A stretch of 64,000 bases of DNA from Sphingobium sp052327305 (GTDB lineage: Bacteria > Pseudomonadota > Alphaproteobacteria > Sphingomonadales > Sphingomonadaceae). Shown in pieces: positions 17,387 through 25,940 of this stretch; the first letter of the stretch is position 1; each line of letters begins with the position of its first letter. The notes below the pieces were generated by a model. The model was not told the origin of the DNA and did not search any database. It worked only from the letters and a program-made list of their open reading frames with translations. The stretch lies in assembly GCF_052327305.1 (NCBI RefSeq), contig NZ_CP182486.1, positions 2,728,001 to 2,792,000 on the forward strand, written 5' to 3'. A program made the translations under genes and the position numbers.

Positions 17387-17412
17387 GGGGCCGGGCAACC
17401 GGTCCCTTTTCT
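17387..17412 (+). terminator. Rho-independent terminator after ompA
   Basis: Stem GGGGCCGG (17387-17394) and CCGGTCCC (17399-17406) with loop GCAA, followed by TTTTCTTAT. One G-T pair is in the stem. This is a clear intrinsic terminator 30 bases after the OmpA stop. Confidence 0.85.
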
Positions 17413-17483
17413 TATATGAGCTCTCTTTTTGGGTTTCGTTCGGCCAGTTCGGAACTCAGGCCGCTGACATACGTTCGCCTCGG

Positions 17484-18095
17484 ATGATGAAAGCGCCCTC
17501 CCTCGCTCGCCCCGCTCTCGGCCTTGCTCTGCTCGCGGCCATGAGCGCCTGCTCATCCAACCCCTCGGCCAATGAGGCCGATGCCGCGAACGCAATGGCC
17601 TCGAACCAGACCAGCGCGAACGACGCGACGAGCAACATGGTTTCGATGTCCAAGACGGTTCCGCTGATCGACGCGAAGGGTGCGACGATCGGTGACGCGA
17701 CATTGACCGAAACGGCTGGCGGCACGATGCTGGCGATCAATGGGCGCAATCTTCCGCCGGGCGAGCATGGCTTCCACGTTCACATGACGGGAAAATGTGA
17801 AACGCCGAAGTTCGAGTCCGCTGGCGGACATTGGAATCCCGCTTCCAAGAAGCATGGACATGAGAATCCGCAAGGGGCTCATGCGGGCGACCTTCCCAAT
17901 TTGACCGTGGCCGCCGATGGCACAGTGAAGTTCGAAACCGAACTGGCGGGCGTGCGCCTGACCGGTGGTGAGCAGCCCATGCTGGACAGCGATGGCGCGG
18001 CCATCCTCATTCACGCCGATCCGGACGACGAAAAGACCGATCCGTCCGGCAACAGCGGCGCACGGATCGCGTGTGCAGCGTTTCCTGCCGCCTAA
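17484..18095 (+). CDS. sodC: Cu/Zn superoxide dismutase, lipoprotein
   Basis: A 203-residue periplasmic superoxide dismutase. The N-terminus is a lipoprotein signal (LALLAAMSAC, Cys at about residue 23), followed by a low-complexity Asn/Ala/Ser tether to about residue 55. The catalytic domain shows the copper ligands in GFHVHMTGKC and the Cu/Zn loop GGHWNPASKKHGHENPQG followed by AHAGDLPN, with AAILIHADPDDEKTD and GARIACA at the end; the two cysteines form the conserved disulfide. It converts superoxide to peroxide at the membrane. Two adjacent ATG codons (17484 and 17487) are possible starts. Confidence 0.93.
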   Translation: MMKAPSLARPALGLALLAAMSACSSNPSANEADAANAMASNQTSANDATSNMVSMSKTVPLIDAKGATIGDATLTETAGGTMLAINGRNLPPGEHGFHVHMTGKCETPKFESAGGHWNPASKKHGHENPQGAHAGDLPNLTVAADGTVKFETELAGVRLTGGEQPMLDSDGAAILIHADPDDEKTDPSGNSGARIACAAFPAA

Positions 18096-18134
18096 GCGAC
18101 AAGTCGCTATCTGATGCAGCTATTCAGGCGGGCG

Positions 18135-18195
18135 GCGACATAAGTCGCTCGTCCGTCTGCCCGTGCGAGCGACTTGATAAGTGTCGCATTTTGTT
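18135..18195 (+). terminator. Long two-part hairpin between sodC and the Bax-inhibitor gene
   Basis: AAGTCGCTCG (18142-18151) and CGAGCGACTT (18166-18175) are perfect 10-bp arms. Outside them GCGACA (18135-18140) pairs with TGTCGC (18182-18187), after which comes ATTTTGTTG. The same GCGAC/AAGTCGCT words recur just before, in the last bases of sodC. It could be the sodC terminator or an RNA structure in the leader of the next gene. Confidence 0.5.
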
Positions 18196-18285
18196 GCTTC
18201 GCCCGGTTTTGCTTGAAACAGAGCGCCATCCCTACGATATTCGATCCTGAACCGGCATAGTGCCGGCCCAAGGAGATTATCTGAA

Positions 18286-19026
18286 ATGGCTAATTGGCCG
18301 GATCCCCGTATGGCGTCGACGGGTTTCAACGGCGCCGCCGGAAGCGCAAATGCGGGTGTCACTGACGCCGGCCTGCGCTCCTACATGCTCTCCATATATA
18401 ATTATATGGCGAGCGGCGTGCTGGTGACGGGTATTGTCGCCCTGCTCTTCGCTCAGAGCGGCATGGCCTACCAGATCCTGGCTGGCCCCGGCCCGCTCAA
18501 ATATGTGCTGATGTTCGCGCCGTTGGCGTTCGTGCTGGTGCTGAGCTTCGGTATCAATCGCCTTTCGACGAGCACCGCGCAGCTGCTGTACTGGGCATAT
18601 GCCGTCGTCATGGGCCTTTCCATGGCGTCTATCTTCCTGGTCTACACCGGCACGTCGATCGCGCAGACCTTCTTCGCGACGGCAGCGGCTTTTGCGGGCC
18701 TTAGCCTCTATGGCTACACGACCAAGAAGGATCTGTCGGGTTTCGGCACGTTCCTCATCATGGGCGTGGTTGGCATCATCATTGCCAGCCTCATCAACCT
18801 GTGGCTGCAGTCGAGCGCTCTGTCGCTTGCTGTGAGCGTTCTCGGCGTGCTGATCTTCGCGGGTCTGACCGCCTATGACACGCAGAAGCTCAAGGACCAG
18901 TATGCCTATGTCGCTGGCACCGACTTCATGGGCAAGGCGGTCATCATGGGCGCGCTGAACCTCTATCTGGACTTCGTGAACATGTTCATGTTCCTGCTGC
19001 GCTTCATGGGCAGCTCGCGCGACTGA
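18286..19026 (+). CDS. Bax inhibitor-1/YccA-family membrane protein
   Basis: A 246-residue inner membrane protein with seven hydrophobic helices, of the BI-1/TMBIM family (PF01027). Characteristic pieces are TDAGLRSYMLSIYNYMASGV near residue 26-45, the YGYTTKKDLSGFGTFLIMG stretch near 145, and the C-terminal AYDTQKLKDQYA near 195 containing the conserved Asp of the proposed calcium/proton sensor pair. Bacterial relatives are pH-sensitive calcium leak channels (BsYetJ) or protease-quality-control partners (YccA of E. coli). The start at 18286 has AAGGAG 12 bases upstream. It has a strong terminator of its own. Confidence 0.92.
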   Translation: MANWPDPRMASTGFNGAAGSANAGVTDAGLRSYMLSIYNYMASGVLVTGIVALLFAQSGMAYQILAGPGPLKYVLMFAPLAFVLVLSFGINRLSTSTAQLLYWAYAVVMGLSMASIFLVYTGTSIAQTFFATAAAFAGLSLYGYTTKKDLSGFGTFLIMGVVGIIIASLINLWLQSSALSLAVSVLGVLIFAGLTAYDTQKLKDQYAYVAGTDFMGKAVIMGALNLYLDFVNMFMFLLRFMGSSRD

Positions 19027-19050
19027 TCGCGACGACAGTTTCTAAAAGCG

Positions 19051-19083
19051 AAGGCCCGGCGGAGCGATCCGTCGGGCCTTTTG
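19051..19083 (+). terminator. Rho-independent terminator after the Bax-inhibitor gene
   Basis: AAGGCCCGGCGGA (19051-19063) and TCCGTCGGGCCTT (19068-19080) form a 13-bp stem with one G-T pair and loop GCGA, followed by TTGC. The outer A/T pairs make it usable in both directions, serving the convergent GST gene as well. Confidence 0.85.
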
Positions 19084-19118
19084 CTTAGCGGGAATGCTCC
19101 GGTCCGCCGTTGCTGGTG

Positions 19119-19745
19119 CTACTGTGACTTCATTGCGGCAATCAGCGCGTCGTCAATTGCCTTGGCCGCCTTATAAGCGGGGCGGGATGTGACCCTCTCC
19201 ACATAGCGCTCGAACGCTGGCGTCTTGTGGATCGTGCCGAACATCGTGCCCCAGGTCACCTGTGCGCCGATATACACGTCCGCCGCCGTGAATCGGCTGC
19301 CGCAGATATAATCCGATGCGGAGAGCGCCGCGTCCAGCGTGCCGATTGCCCGGTCATAGCTGCCATAGCCGAACATCCGGCCTTGCTCGGCGGTCGGATC
19401 GAATCCTGCGGCCCTGTTCGTTACGGCGGCCTCGACCGGGCCGGCCGCAAAGAACAGCCAGCGATAATAGTCGGCACGATCCTCCGTTGCCGGCGCGAGG
19501 CCCGCCTGCGGAAAGGCGTCGGCCAGATAGGCGCAGATCGCCGCGCACTCCGTCACCACCTTGCCCTTGTGGACGATCGCCGGCACCTTCCCCATGGGAT
19601 TTATCGCCAGATAATCTGCCGATTTCATGCCGTCCTCGTAGCTCAATATGTGCTGATCGTAAGGTGCGCCCACCTCGTGCAGCATCCACCGGCCGATCTG
19701 ACCTCGCGACATGGGATTGGTATAGAACTCGATTTCCTCGGTCAT
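19119..19745 (-). CDS. Glutathione S-transferase family protein
   Basis: A 208-residue cytosolic GST. The N-terminal thioredoxin-like domain runs to about residue 80, with the probable active-site Ser/Arg in NPMSRGQIGRWML, the cis-Pro in MGKVPAIV near 53 and the glutathione-gamma-glutamyl-binding TECAAICAYLAD near 65. The helical C-terminal domain contains FTAADVYIGAQV near 153, the conserved N-capping/Asp motif of GSTs. Such proteins conjugate or reduce electrophilic compounds; the substrate cannot be named. Two further genes, both on the minus strand upstream, are an esterase and clpA, but the spacing does not prove an operon. Confidence 0.88.
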   Translation of the reverse strand: MTEEIEFYTNPMSRGQIGRWMLHEVGAPYDQHILSYEDGMKSADYLAINPMGKVPAIVHKGKVVTECAAICAYLADAFPQAGLAPATEDRADYYRWLFFAAGPVEAAVTNRAAGFDPTAEQGRMFGYGSYDRAIGTLDAALSASDYICGSRFTAADVYIGAQVTWGTMFGTIHKTPAFERYVERVTSRPAYKAAKAIDDALIAAMKSQ

Positions 19746-19799
19746 CGCACGTCTCTCCCATCGCGGCTGGGCTGGAAAATATAGCGACCGGCGACGGCG

Positions 19800-20465
19800 T
19801 CAAACGCCTTTCTGCCGCGAGAACGCCCCGCTTTCCAGAAAGGCTGCGGTCTGCGCCTGCGCGGCGGGATGATAGGCAAGCATCATATGGCTGAGCGGCA
19901 AGACGATGTGATCGCTTTCCCCAGCGACATGGGTGGACGCGACGGACACTTTGCCGTCATGCGGAGCAGGCAGGATGCGATCCGAAAGGCCGCGCATCAT
20001 CGGTCGATCCCCCGCTACGACACCGAGCGGAAAGTCCACCCGGCCCAGCACGGCCTCGAGTTCCGGATCCCGCATTGTGACCAACGCGGGCGCGGCTTGG
20101 CCCAGCACCGTTCGCGTCGCCGGCCAGCGATCGAGAAGATCGGCAAGCTCGCTCCCCCGGCTGGGCGTGCCCAGCATGACGACGCGGCCGAGTTGCGCTG
20201 GCCGCTGCCGCGCGATCAATGCTCGCGCCACCAGACCGCCCATGGAATGACAAACGAAGTGCACTGGCTCGTCTGCGGGTTGCGCACTGGCGAATGCCGC
20301 CACTCTCGGCGCCAGCCTGTCGACGATGGTGCGCAGGGGCAAGCGCCAGCTGTCATACCAGGGCGCTATGGTCCGATAGCCTTGTTTGCGGAGTGCAAAC
20401 GCAAAGGGCTGCATCACGCCGGGCAAACCGGCAAATCCGTGAAGGAGCACGACCGAGCCTTTCAT
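19800..20465 (-). CDS. Alpha/beta-hydrolase, lipase/esterase type
   Basis: A 221-residue alpha/beta-hydrolase of the small bacterial triacylglycerol-lipase-like group. The oxyanion segment VVLLHGFAGLPGVM lies at residues 5-18, the nucleophile elbow VCHSMGGLVARAL near 73 gives the catalytic Ser, and the catalytic His is probably in AGESDHIVLPLSH near 185. LGTPSRGSELAD near 100 is also typical. No signal peptide is seen. I chose the ATG at 20465; a TTG at 20516 would add 17 charged residues. The natural ester is unknown. Confidence 0.82.
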   Translation of the reverse strand: MKGSVVLLHGFAGLPGVMQPFAFALRKQGYRTIAPWYDSWRLPLRTIVDRLAPRVAAFASAQPADEPVHFVCHSMGGLVARALIARQRPAQLGRVVMLGTPSRGSELADLLDRWPATRTVLGQAAPALVTMRDPELEAVLGRVDFPLGVVAGDRPMMRGLSDRILPAPHDGKVSVASTHVAGESDHIVLPLSHMMLAYHPAAQAQTAAFLESGAFSRQKGV

Positions 20466-20517
20466 CCTTCGGTCACTATCCCGCTTCCTCCGCCCGTCAA
20501 ACTTCTGTTCCCGCAAG

Positions 20518-20551
20518 AAAGGGCGGCCCGCTCAATCGCGAACCGCCCTTT
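20518..20551 (-). terminator. Rho-independent terminator of clpA
   Basis: On the plus strand AAAGGGCGG (20518-20526) pairs with CCGCCCTTT (20543-20551) across a 16-base loop. Read on the minus strand it follows the clpA stop by 18 bases and ends in TTTCTTG, a usable intrinsic terminator. Confidence 0.75.
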
Positions 20552-20568
20552 TCATCAAATCAGAAGGC

Positions 20569-22914
20569 TCAGCCCTTGGGCGCGTCCGCCTTGGGCTTGG
20601 ACTTGCCGCCGCCTTTCGGTGCGGACTTGCCGCCTTTGCGCGTCGCCTTGGGCGCAGCCGGCGTGATCTCGAAGCTGAGCACGCCGTCCTTCAGCCGGAC
20701 ATGCACTTCGCCGCCATGGACAAGCTTACCGAAGAGCAGCTCCTCAGCGAGCGGCTGCTTGATCTTCTCCTGCATCAGCCTGCCCATCGGGCGCGCGCCA
20801 TACAGCTTGTCATAGCCACGCGCGGTGAGCCATGCGCGGGACTCATCATCCAGCGTAATGTGCACATCGCGGTCGGCGAGCTGCAGCTCGAGCTGCAGGA
20901 TGAACTTGTCGACAACGCGGCTGACCACGTCGCTCGGCAGATAATCGAACGGCACGATGGCATCGAGGCGGTTGCGGAACTCAGGCGTGAAGAGCTTCTT
21001 CACGGCCTCTTCCTGCACGTCTTCGCGGCCACCCAGATCGCCGAAGCCGATCGACTCCTTGGCCATGTCGGATGCGCCCGCGTTTGTCGTCATGATGAGA
21101 ATGACGTTGCGGAAGTCGACCGTCTTGCCGTGGTGATCGGTGAGGCGCCCGTTGTCCATCACCTGCAGCAGGATGTTGAACAGGTCCGGATGGGCTTTCT
21201 CGATCTCGTCGAGCAGCAGCACGCAATGCGGATTCTGGTCGATCGCGTCGGTCAGCAGGCCACCCTGATCGTAGCCGACATAACCCGGAGGCGCGCCGAT
21301 GAGGCGGCTGACCGAGTGGCGCTCCATATATTCCGACATGTCGAAGCGCTGGAGCGGAATGCCCAGCAGATGCGCAAGCTGGCGGGCAACCTCCGTCTTG
21401 CCGACGCCCGTGGGGCCGGAGAACAGATAGTTGCCGATCGGCTTGTCCGGATCGCGCAGGCCAGCACGGCTGAGCTTGATCGCGGAGGAGAGCACCTCGA
21501 TTGCCTTGTCCTGCCCGAAGACGACGCGCTTGAGGTCTGTCTGGAGCGTCTCCAGCACGGTTTTGTCGTCGGACGACACGGTCTTGGGAGGAATTCGCGC
21601 CATGGTGGCAATCACCGCCTCGACTTCCTTGGGCGTAATGACTTTCTTGCGCCGCGAGGGCACCACCAGCATCTGCATCGCGCCGACCTCGTCGATCACG
21701 TCGATCGCCTTGTCCGGCAACTTGCGATCGTTGATGTAGCGCGCGGAGAGCTCCACCGCTGCCTTGATCGCGTCGGGCGTGTAGCGCACCGAATGATGCT
21801 GCTCGAAGGCCGAGCGCAGTCCGGCGAGGATCTTGATGGTATCCTCGACGGTCGGCTCGTTCACGTCGATCTTCTGGAACCGGCGCAGCAGCGCGCGATC
21901 CTTCTCGAAGTGATTGCGGAACTCCTTGTACGTCGTGGAGCCGATGCAACGGATCGATCCGCCCGAGAGCGCCGGCTTCAGGAGGTTGGATGCATCCATT
22001 GCGCCGCCGCTGGTTGCACCGGCGCCGATCACCGTGTGGATCTCGTCGATGAACAGCACGGCGTGGGGCATCTTCTCCAACTCGGAGACGACGGCCTTCA
22101 GACGCTCCTCGAAGTCACCGCGATAGCGCGTTCCGGCAAGCAGAGCGCCCATGTCGAGCGAGTAGATCACGGCCTCTTTCAAGACCTCGGGCACTTCGCC
22201 CTCGACGATTTTGCGCGCCAGACCTTCTGCGATCGCGGTCTTGCCCACGCCCGGATCGCCCACATAGAGTGGGTTGTTCTTCGAGCGGCGGCACAGGATC
22301 TGGATTGTCCGGTCGACCTCGGCGGCGCGGCCGATCAGCGGATCGACCTTGCCCTCCATGGCCTTCTCGTTGAGGTTGACGGTGAACTGGTCGAGCGCGC
22401 CGTCCTTCTTCTTGGCCTCGCCACGCGGTTCCTTCTCATCGGACTTGGCGGCCTTGGGCGTTTCCGGCTGCTGCACGCCCTTGCCAACGCCGTGGCTGAG
22501 ATAGCTCACCGCATCCAGCCGGCTCATGTCCTGCTGCTGGAGGAAATAGACGGCATAGCTCTCCCGCTCGGAGAAGAGCGCGACGAGCACGTTGGCGCCG
22601 GTCACTTCTTCCTTGCCGGAAGACTGGACGTGGAGGATCGCCCGCTGGACGACCCGCTGGAAGCCGCTGGTCGGGGAGGGATCGACTTCGCCGGTTACCT
22701 TGAGGCTCTCCAGCTCGGTATCGAGATAGTGTGTGACAGTGTCGCCCAGTTCGCCCAGCTCGACGCCGCACGCCTGCATCACCTTCGCCGCGTGCTCATC
22801 GTCAATGAGCGCGAGCAGCAGATGCTCCAGCGTCGCATATTCGTGGCGGCGCTCGGAGGCGTGAGCCAGCGCGCTGTGCAGGGTGGTTTCCAGGGCAGAT
22901 GCAAAGGAAGGCAT
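20569..22914 (-). CDS. clpA: ATP-dependent Clp protease ATP-binding subunit ClpA
   Basis: A 781-residue AAA+ unfoldase that feeds substrates to ClpP. The N-terminal double Clp_N repeat (residues 1-145) is followed by a charged linker with many Lys/Glu, then the D1 AAA domain with Walker A GDPGVGKTAIAEG and Walker B HAVLFIDEIHTVIGAG, and the D2 domain with GPTGVGKTEVARQ and HCVLLLDEIEKAHPDL. D2 has the ClpP-binding region near the end of its large subdomain. The Lys-rich C-terminal tail (KGGKSAPKGGGKSKPKAD) is longer than in E. coli. The ATG at 22914 has AGGAG upstream. The adaptor gene clpS, often adjacent, is not present in this window. Confidence 0.95.
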   Translation of the reverse strand: MPSFASALETTLHSALAHASERRHEYATLEHLLLALIDDEHAAKVMQACGVELGELGDTVTHYLDTELESLKVTGEVDPSPTSGFQRVVQRAILHVQSSGKEEVTGANVLVALFSERESYAVYFLQQQDMSRLDAVSYLSHGVGKGVQQPETPKAAKSDEKEPRGEAKKKDGALDQFTVNLNEKAMEGKVDPLIGRAAEVDRTIQILCRRSKNNPLYVGDPGVGKTAIAEGLARKIVEGEVPEVLKEAVIYSLDMGALLAGTRYRGDFEERLKAVVSELEKMPHAVLFIDEIHTVIGAGATSGGAMDASNLLKPALSGGSIRCIGSTTYKEFRNHFEKDRALLRRFQKIDVNEPTVEDTIKILAGLRSAFEQHHSVRYTPDAIKAAVELSARYINDRKLPDKAIDVIDEVGAMQMLVVPSRRKKVITPKEVEAVIATMARIPPKTVSSDDKTVLETLQTDLKRVVFGQDKAIEVLSSAIKLSRAGLRDPDKPIGNYLFSGPTGVGKTEVARQLAHLLGIPLQRFDMSEYMERHSVSRLIGAPPGYVGYDQGGLLTDAIDQNPHCVLLLDEIEKAHPDLFNILLQVMDNGRLTDHHGKTVDFRNVILIMTTNAGASDMAKESIGFGDLGGREDVQEEAVKKLFTPEFRNRLDAIVPFDYLPSDVVSRVVDKFILQLELQLADRDVHITLDDESRAWLTARGYDKLYGARPMGRLMQEKIKQPLAEELLFGKLVHGGEVHVRLKDGVLSFEITPAAPKATRKGGKSAPKGGGKSKPKADAPKG

Positions 22915-23055
22915 AGTTTTATTCTCCTGCGACCCTCTTGGGGGACGCTTCACGACCAATGTCGGCGCGGCATGGTCCGCCTTCAAGGGCAGCCATGCCA
23001 GCCGGATTGTCCGAGGGCCGATATGCGCCGTCCGGCGATCCTGCCCGCGTTCTTC

Positions 23056-23256
23056 TCATTTTCGAAATAGCGCTTCCGCGCTTGCCTTGTGGTTAATCCC
23101 GCGCTCGCGTTTTGCGCGACATCGCTCGATCTCGGCTTCGAGAGCCACGATGCGCGCATCCAGCTCGGAGACAGACAAAGGATCGAGATCTTGCCTGACC
23201 AGCTGCGCCAGAGCGTCATCCGCGCGATGGCGGGGCCTGTCGTCGTCCGCGTCCAT
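23056..23256 (-). CDS. DUF1192 family small protein
   Basis: A 66-residue protein with the DUF1192 core: DDALAQLVRQDLDPLSVSEL, then DARIVALEAEIERCRAKRE and a short basic tail ending in EALFRK. The middle is a predicted amphipathic coiled-coil helix. Function is unknown; the family is conserved in alphaproteobacteria and is usually encoded alone or near a divergent quinone oxidoreductase, as here. The ATG at 23256 gives the normal family length. Confidence 0.8.
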   Translation of the reverse strand: MDADDDRPRHRADDALAQLVRQDLDPLSVSELDARIVALEAEIERCRAKRERGINHKASAEALFRK

Positions 23257-23345
23257 GTCCGCCAGTGTTGACCCAAAGCCGGGGGCTGTCAATAAGGGCT
23301 GCGGCGAGCCGCACGGGGGTGCGAAAGCGGCGGGAGAACAATGCG

Positions 23346-24365
23346 ATGGCAAGCGCGGGGAGTGTGGGCATGACTGTGCCGGCCGAGATGAATGCGATCG
23401 TCATTCGGGAGCCGGGAGGTCCGGACGTGCTGGAGATGCAGCGCGTGCCCGTTCCTTGCCCGCGCGCGGGGGAAGTGCTCGTGCGGGTGGCGTCTGCGGG
23501 CGTCAATCGGCCGGATGTTCTCCAGCGCATGGGAGCGTATCCCCCGCCGGCCGATGCCTCTCCGCTGCCGGGACTGGAGGTCGCTGGCGAGATCGTGGCA
23601 GCGGGCCAAGGCGTGGACGCTGCCGTGATTGGGCAGCAGGTCTGCGTGCTGGTGGCAGGAGGGGGCTATGCGCCCTATGCCGTGGCGGCGCACGCACAGT
23701 GCTTCCCGGTGCCTCCGGGCCTGTCGCTGGTCGAGGCGGCGGCCATCCCCGAAACACTCATGACCGTATGGGCGAACCTTTTCGAGCGCGCTTATGTGGT
23801 GGAGGGCGACATTGTCCTCATCCACGGTGGCACCAGCGGCATCGGCACCATGGCGATCTCGCTCTGCCGCCTCTTCGGCATCACCAGCATCGTGACCTGC
23901 GGCAGCGACGAGAAATGCGCGGCGGCGATGGACTGGGGTGCCGGCCACGCAATCAACTATCGCAGCGAGGACTTCGTCGAGGCGGTGAAGCGCATCACCG
24001 ACGGTGCGGGCGCCGATGCGGTACTGGATATGGTCGGTGGCGATTATCTGCCGCGTAACCTGCGCTGCCTCGCTGAGGATGGTCGTCATGTCTCGATCGC
24101 CGTGCTCGGCGGCGCAAAGGCCCGCATCTTCATTCCCGAGATCATGCGGCGCCGTCTCACGCTCACGGGCTCCACACTGCGCCCTCGTTCCGCAGGCCTC
24201 AAGGCGCTGCTGGTGCATGAAATCGCGCAGAATGTCTGGCCATTCGTCGAGAGCGGGCAGCTCCGCCCGGCCATGGACCGCACCTTCCCGCTGGCGCAGG
24301 CAGCAGAGGCGCATCGGCGCATGGAAGCGGGCGACCATGTCGGCAAGATCGTTCTGACGCTCTGA
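23346..24365 (+). CDS. NAD(P)H-quinone oxidoreductase, zinc-free MDR family
   Basis: A 339-residue medium-chain dehydrogenase/reductase of the PIG3/QorA-like branch. The GroES-like N-terminal domain includes GVNRPDVLQRMGAYPPP near residue 50 and lacks the catalytic-zinc cysteine/histidine set. The Rossmann domain carries LIHGGTSGIGTMAI near 165 (AxxGGVG-type NADPH motif) and TCGSDEKC near 190. The C-terminal FPLAQAAEAHRRMEAGDHVGKIVL is the family's usual ending. It reduces quinones or related carbonyls with NADPH. The ATG at 23346 has GGGAG ten bases upstream; 23370 is a possible alternative. Confidence 0.88.
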   Translation: MASAGSVGMTVPAEMNAIVIREPGGPDVLEMQRVPVPCPRAGEVLVRVASAGVNRPDVLQRMGAYPPPADASPLPGLEVAGEIVAAGQGVDAAVIGQQVCVLVAGGGYAPYAVAAHAQCFPVPPGLSLVEAAAIPETLMTVWANLFERAYVVEGDIVLIHGGTSGIGTMAISLCRLFGITSIVTCGSDEKCAAAMDWGAGHAINYRSEDFVEAVKRITDGAGADAVLDMVGGDYLPRNLRCLAEDGRHVSIAVLGGAKARIFIPEIMRRRLTLTGSTLRPRSAGLKALLVHEIAQNVWPFVESGQLRPAMDRTFPLAQAAEAHRRMEAGDHVGKIVLTL

Positions 24366-24378
24366 GGGTCACGACCGG

Positions 24379-24999
24379 ATGACTGAAACCATCAGGCTTC
24401 ACGAATATGCCCCGTCGGGGAACTGCTACAAGATCCGCCTGACGGCGGCGCTGCTTGGCGTGCCGATCGAGCGGCGCCATTACGACATCGTGACTGGCGA
24501 GACGCGAACGCCGGACTTCCTCGCGCATGTTAACGCCAACGGTCGTATCCCGGTTCTGCAATTGGGCGATCGCTTCCTGCCGGAGAGCAACGCGGCTTGC
24601 CTGTGGCTGGCGCACGGCTCCCCGCTGATCCCGACCGACCGGTTCGATCAGGCGGACATGATGCGCTGGCTGTTCTGGGAACAGTATAATCACGAGCCCA
24701 ATATCGCGACGGTCCGCTATTGGCGCACGGTCGTGGGGGAGGCGGCGCTGGACGATCTGCAGAAAGCGCTGCTGCCCGGAAAGGTGGCTGCCGGGAAGGC
24801 CGCTCTGGCCCTGATGGACGACCATTTGCGCGGACGACGCTGGCTGGTGGGTGAAGGGCCGACGCTCGCTGACATCTGCCTCTATGCCTACACGCATGTG
24901 GCGGGGGAAGGCGGTTTCAATCTCGCGGACTACCCTTCGGTGGCCTCCTGGCTCGGCCGTGTCGCGCGTCTGCCGGGGCACATCGCGATCACGGATTAA
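24379..24999 (+). CDS. Glutathione S-transferase family protein
   Basis: A 206-residue GST in which the thioredoxin fold starts LHEYAPSGNCYKIRLTAALL, placing Ser and Asn at the usual active-site helix. NGRIPVLQLGDRFLPESNAA near residue 55-74 includes the cis-Pro and the glutathione-binding Glu-Ser. The C-terminal helical domain has WLVGEGPTLADICLYAYTHV near 155. It starts 13 bases after the quinone oxidoreductase stop, so the two are probably co-transcribed as a small electrophile-detoxification unit. The substrate is unknown. Confidence 0.88.
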   Translation: MTETIRLHEYAPSGNCYKIRLTAALLGVPIERRHYDIVTGETRTPDFLAHVNANGRIPVLQLGDRFLPESNAACLWLAHGSPLIPTDRFDQADMMRWLFWEQYNHEPNIATVRYWRTVVGEAALDDLQKALLPGKVAAGKAALALMDDHLRGRRWLVGEGPTLADICLYAYTHVAGEGGFNLADYPSVASWLGRVARLPGHIAITD

Positions 25000-25109
25000 G
25001 CGGTGGCGCACGCTGCCTCAGTGTCTCAAACCCGTCATATCCCGAGAAAAACTGTCACATTGCTCCGCTAAAGGCTCGCCAAGGCAAAACGCGGGGCAGG
25101 GCGGTCCTT

Positions 25110-25940
25110 ATGAACGCAGTCAGTTCGATCATGCCGGTTGCGGGTAACTGCGGCCGGAGGCGCTATCGCACGATCTGGATCTCGGACATTCATCTTGGCA
25201 CGCGCGGCTGCAACGCCGCCATGCTCGTCGATTTCCTCGACAGCGTGGACAGCGACACGCTTTATCTCGTGGGCGACATCGTCGATGGCTGGCAGCTCAA
25301 GAAGCGCTTCTACTGGCCTACCGGTCACAACGACATCGTCTGGCGGATCATGAAGCGCGCGCGGCGCGGCACGCGCGTCATCTATATTCCCGGCAATCAT
25401 GACGAGATGTTCCGCCAGTTCACGGGGATGAACTTCGGTGGGGTCGAGATCCGGCGCAAGCACATCCACACCACGGCGGACGGCCGCAAGCTGCTCGTTC
25501 TCCATGGCGACGAATTCGACACGGTCATGCTGGCGCATCGCTGGCTCGCGGTGGTCGGGGATGCCGCCTACACGGTGCTGATGGGCCTGAACCGGCGGGT
25601 CAACCAGATCCGCCAGTGGCTCGGCATGCCTTACTGGTCGCTCTCGAAGGTCGCCAAGCACAAGGTGAAGAATGCCGTGGCCTTCATCTCCCGCTTTGAG
25701 GAGATCGTGGCGCATGAGGCGGGGCGGCGACACGTGGACGGGGTTGTTTGCGGCCACATCCATACCGCCGAAATCCGGCAGTTCGGCGCGGTCACATATT
25801 ATAATGACGGTGACTGGGTTGAGGGCTGCACGGCTCTTGTCGAGCATCATGACGGCCGCATGGAAGTGCTGCACTGGGCCGACGAGATCGCGGCGCGGGA
25901 GAGCGTGGAAGCTGCGCTTGATCTGGAGATCGCCGCCTGA
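25110..25940 (+). CDS. LpxH-like metallophosphoesterase
   Basis: A 276-residue calcineurin-type phosphoesterase with the family's metal ligands in order: ISDIHLGT near residue 25, YLVGDIVDGWQL near 53, YIPGNHDEM near 95, LVLHGDEFD near 132 and VCGHIHTAEI near 215. Proteins of this branch hydrolyse UDP-2,3-diacylglucosamine in lipid A synthesis or related lipid pyrophosphates. Sphingomonads replace most of their LPS by glycosphingolipids, so the true substrate here is open. The stop overlaps the start of the following glycosyltransferase (TGATG), a pairing often seen in alphaproteobacteria. Confidence 0.85.
   Translation: MNAVSSIMPVAGNCGRRRYRTIWISDIHLGTRGCNAAMLVDFLDSVDSDTLYLVGDIVDGWQLKKRFYWPTGHNDIVWRIMKRARRGTRVIYIPGNHDEMFRQFTGMNFGGVEIRRKHIHTTADGRKLLVLHGDEFDTVMLAHRWLAVVGDAAYTVLMGLNRRVNQIRQWLGMPYWSLSKVAKHKVKNAVAFISRFEEIVAHEAGRRHVDGVVCGHIHTAEIRQFGAVTYYNDGDWVEGCTALVEHHDGRMEVLHWADEIAARESVEAALDLEIAA

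Noticed and set aside
20701..23070. 789-codon open frame on the plus strand opposite clpA
   Set aside because: It is the antisense of clpA; its composition (rich in Arg, Asp, Leu, His) and lack of domains show it is a shadow of codon bias in a GC-rich gene.
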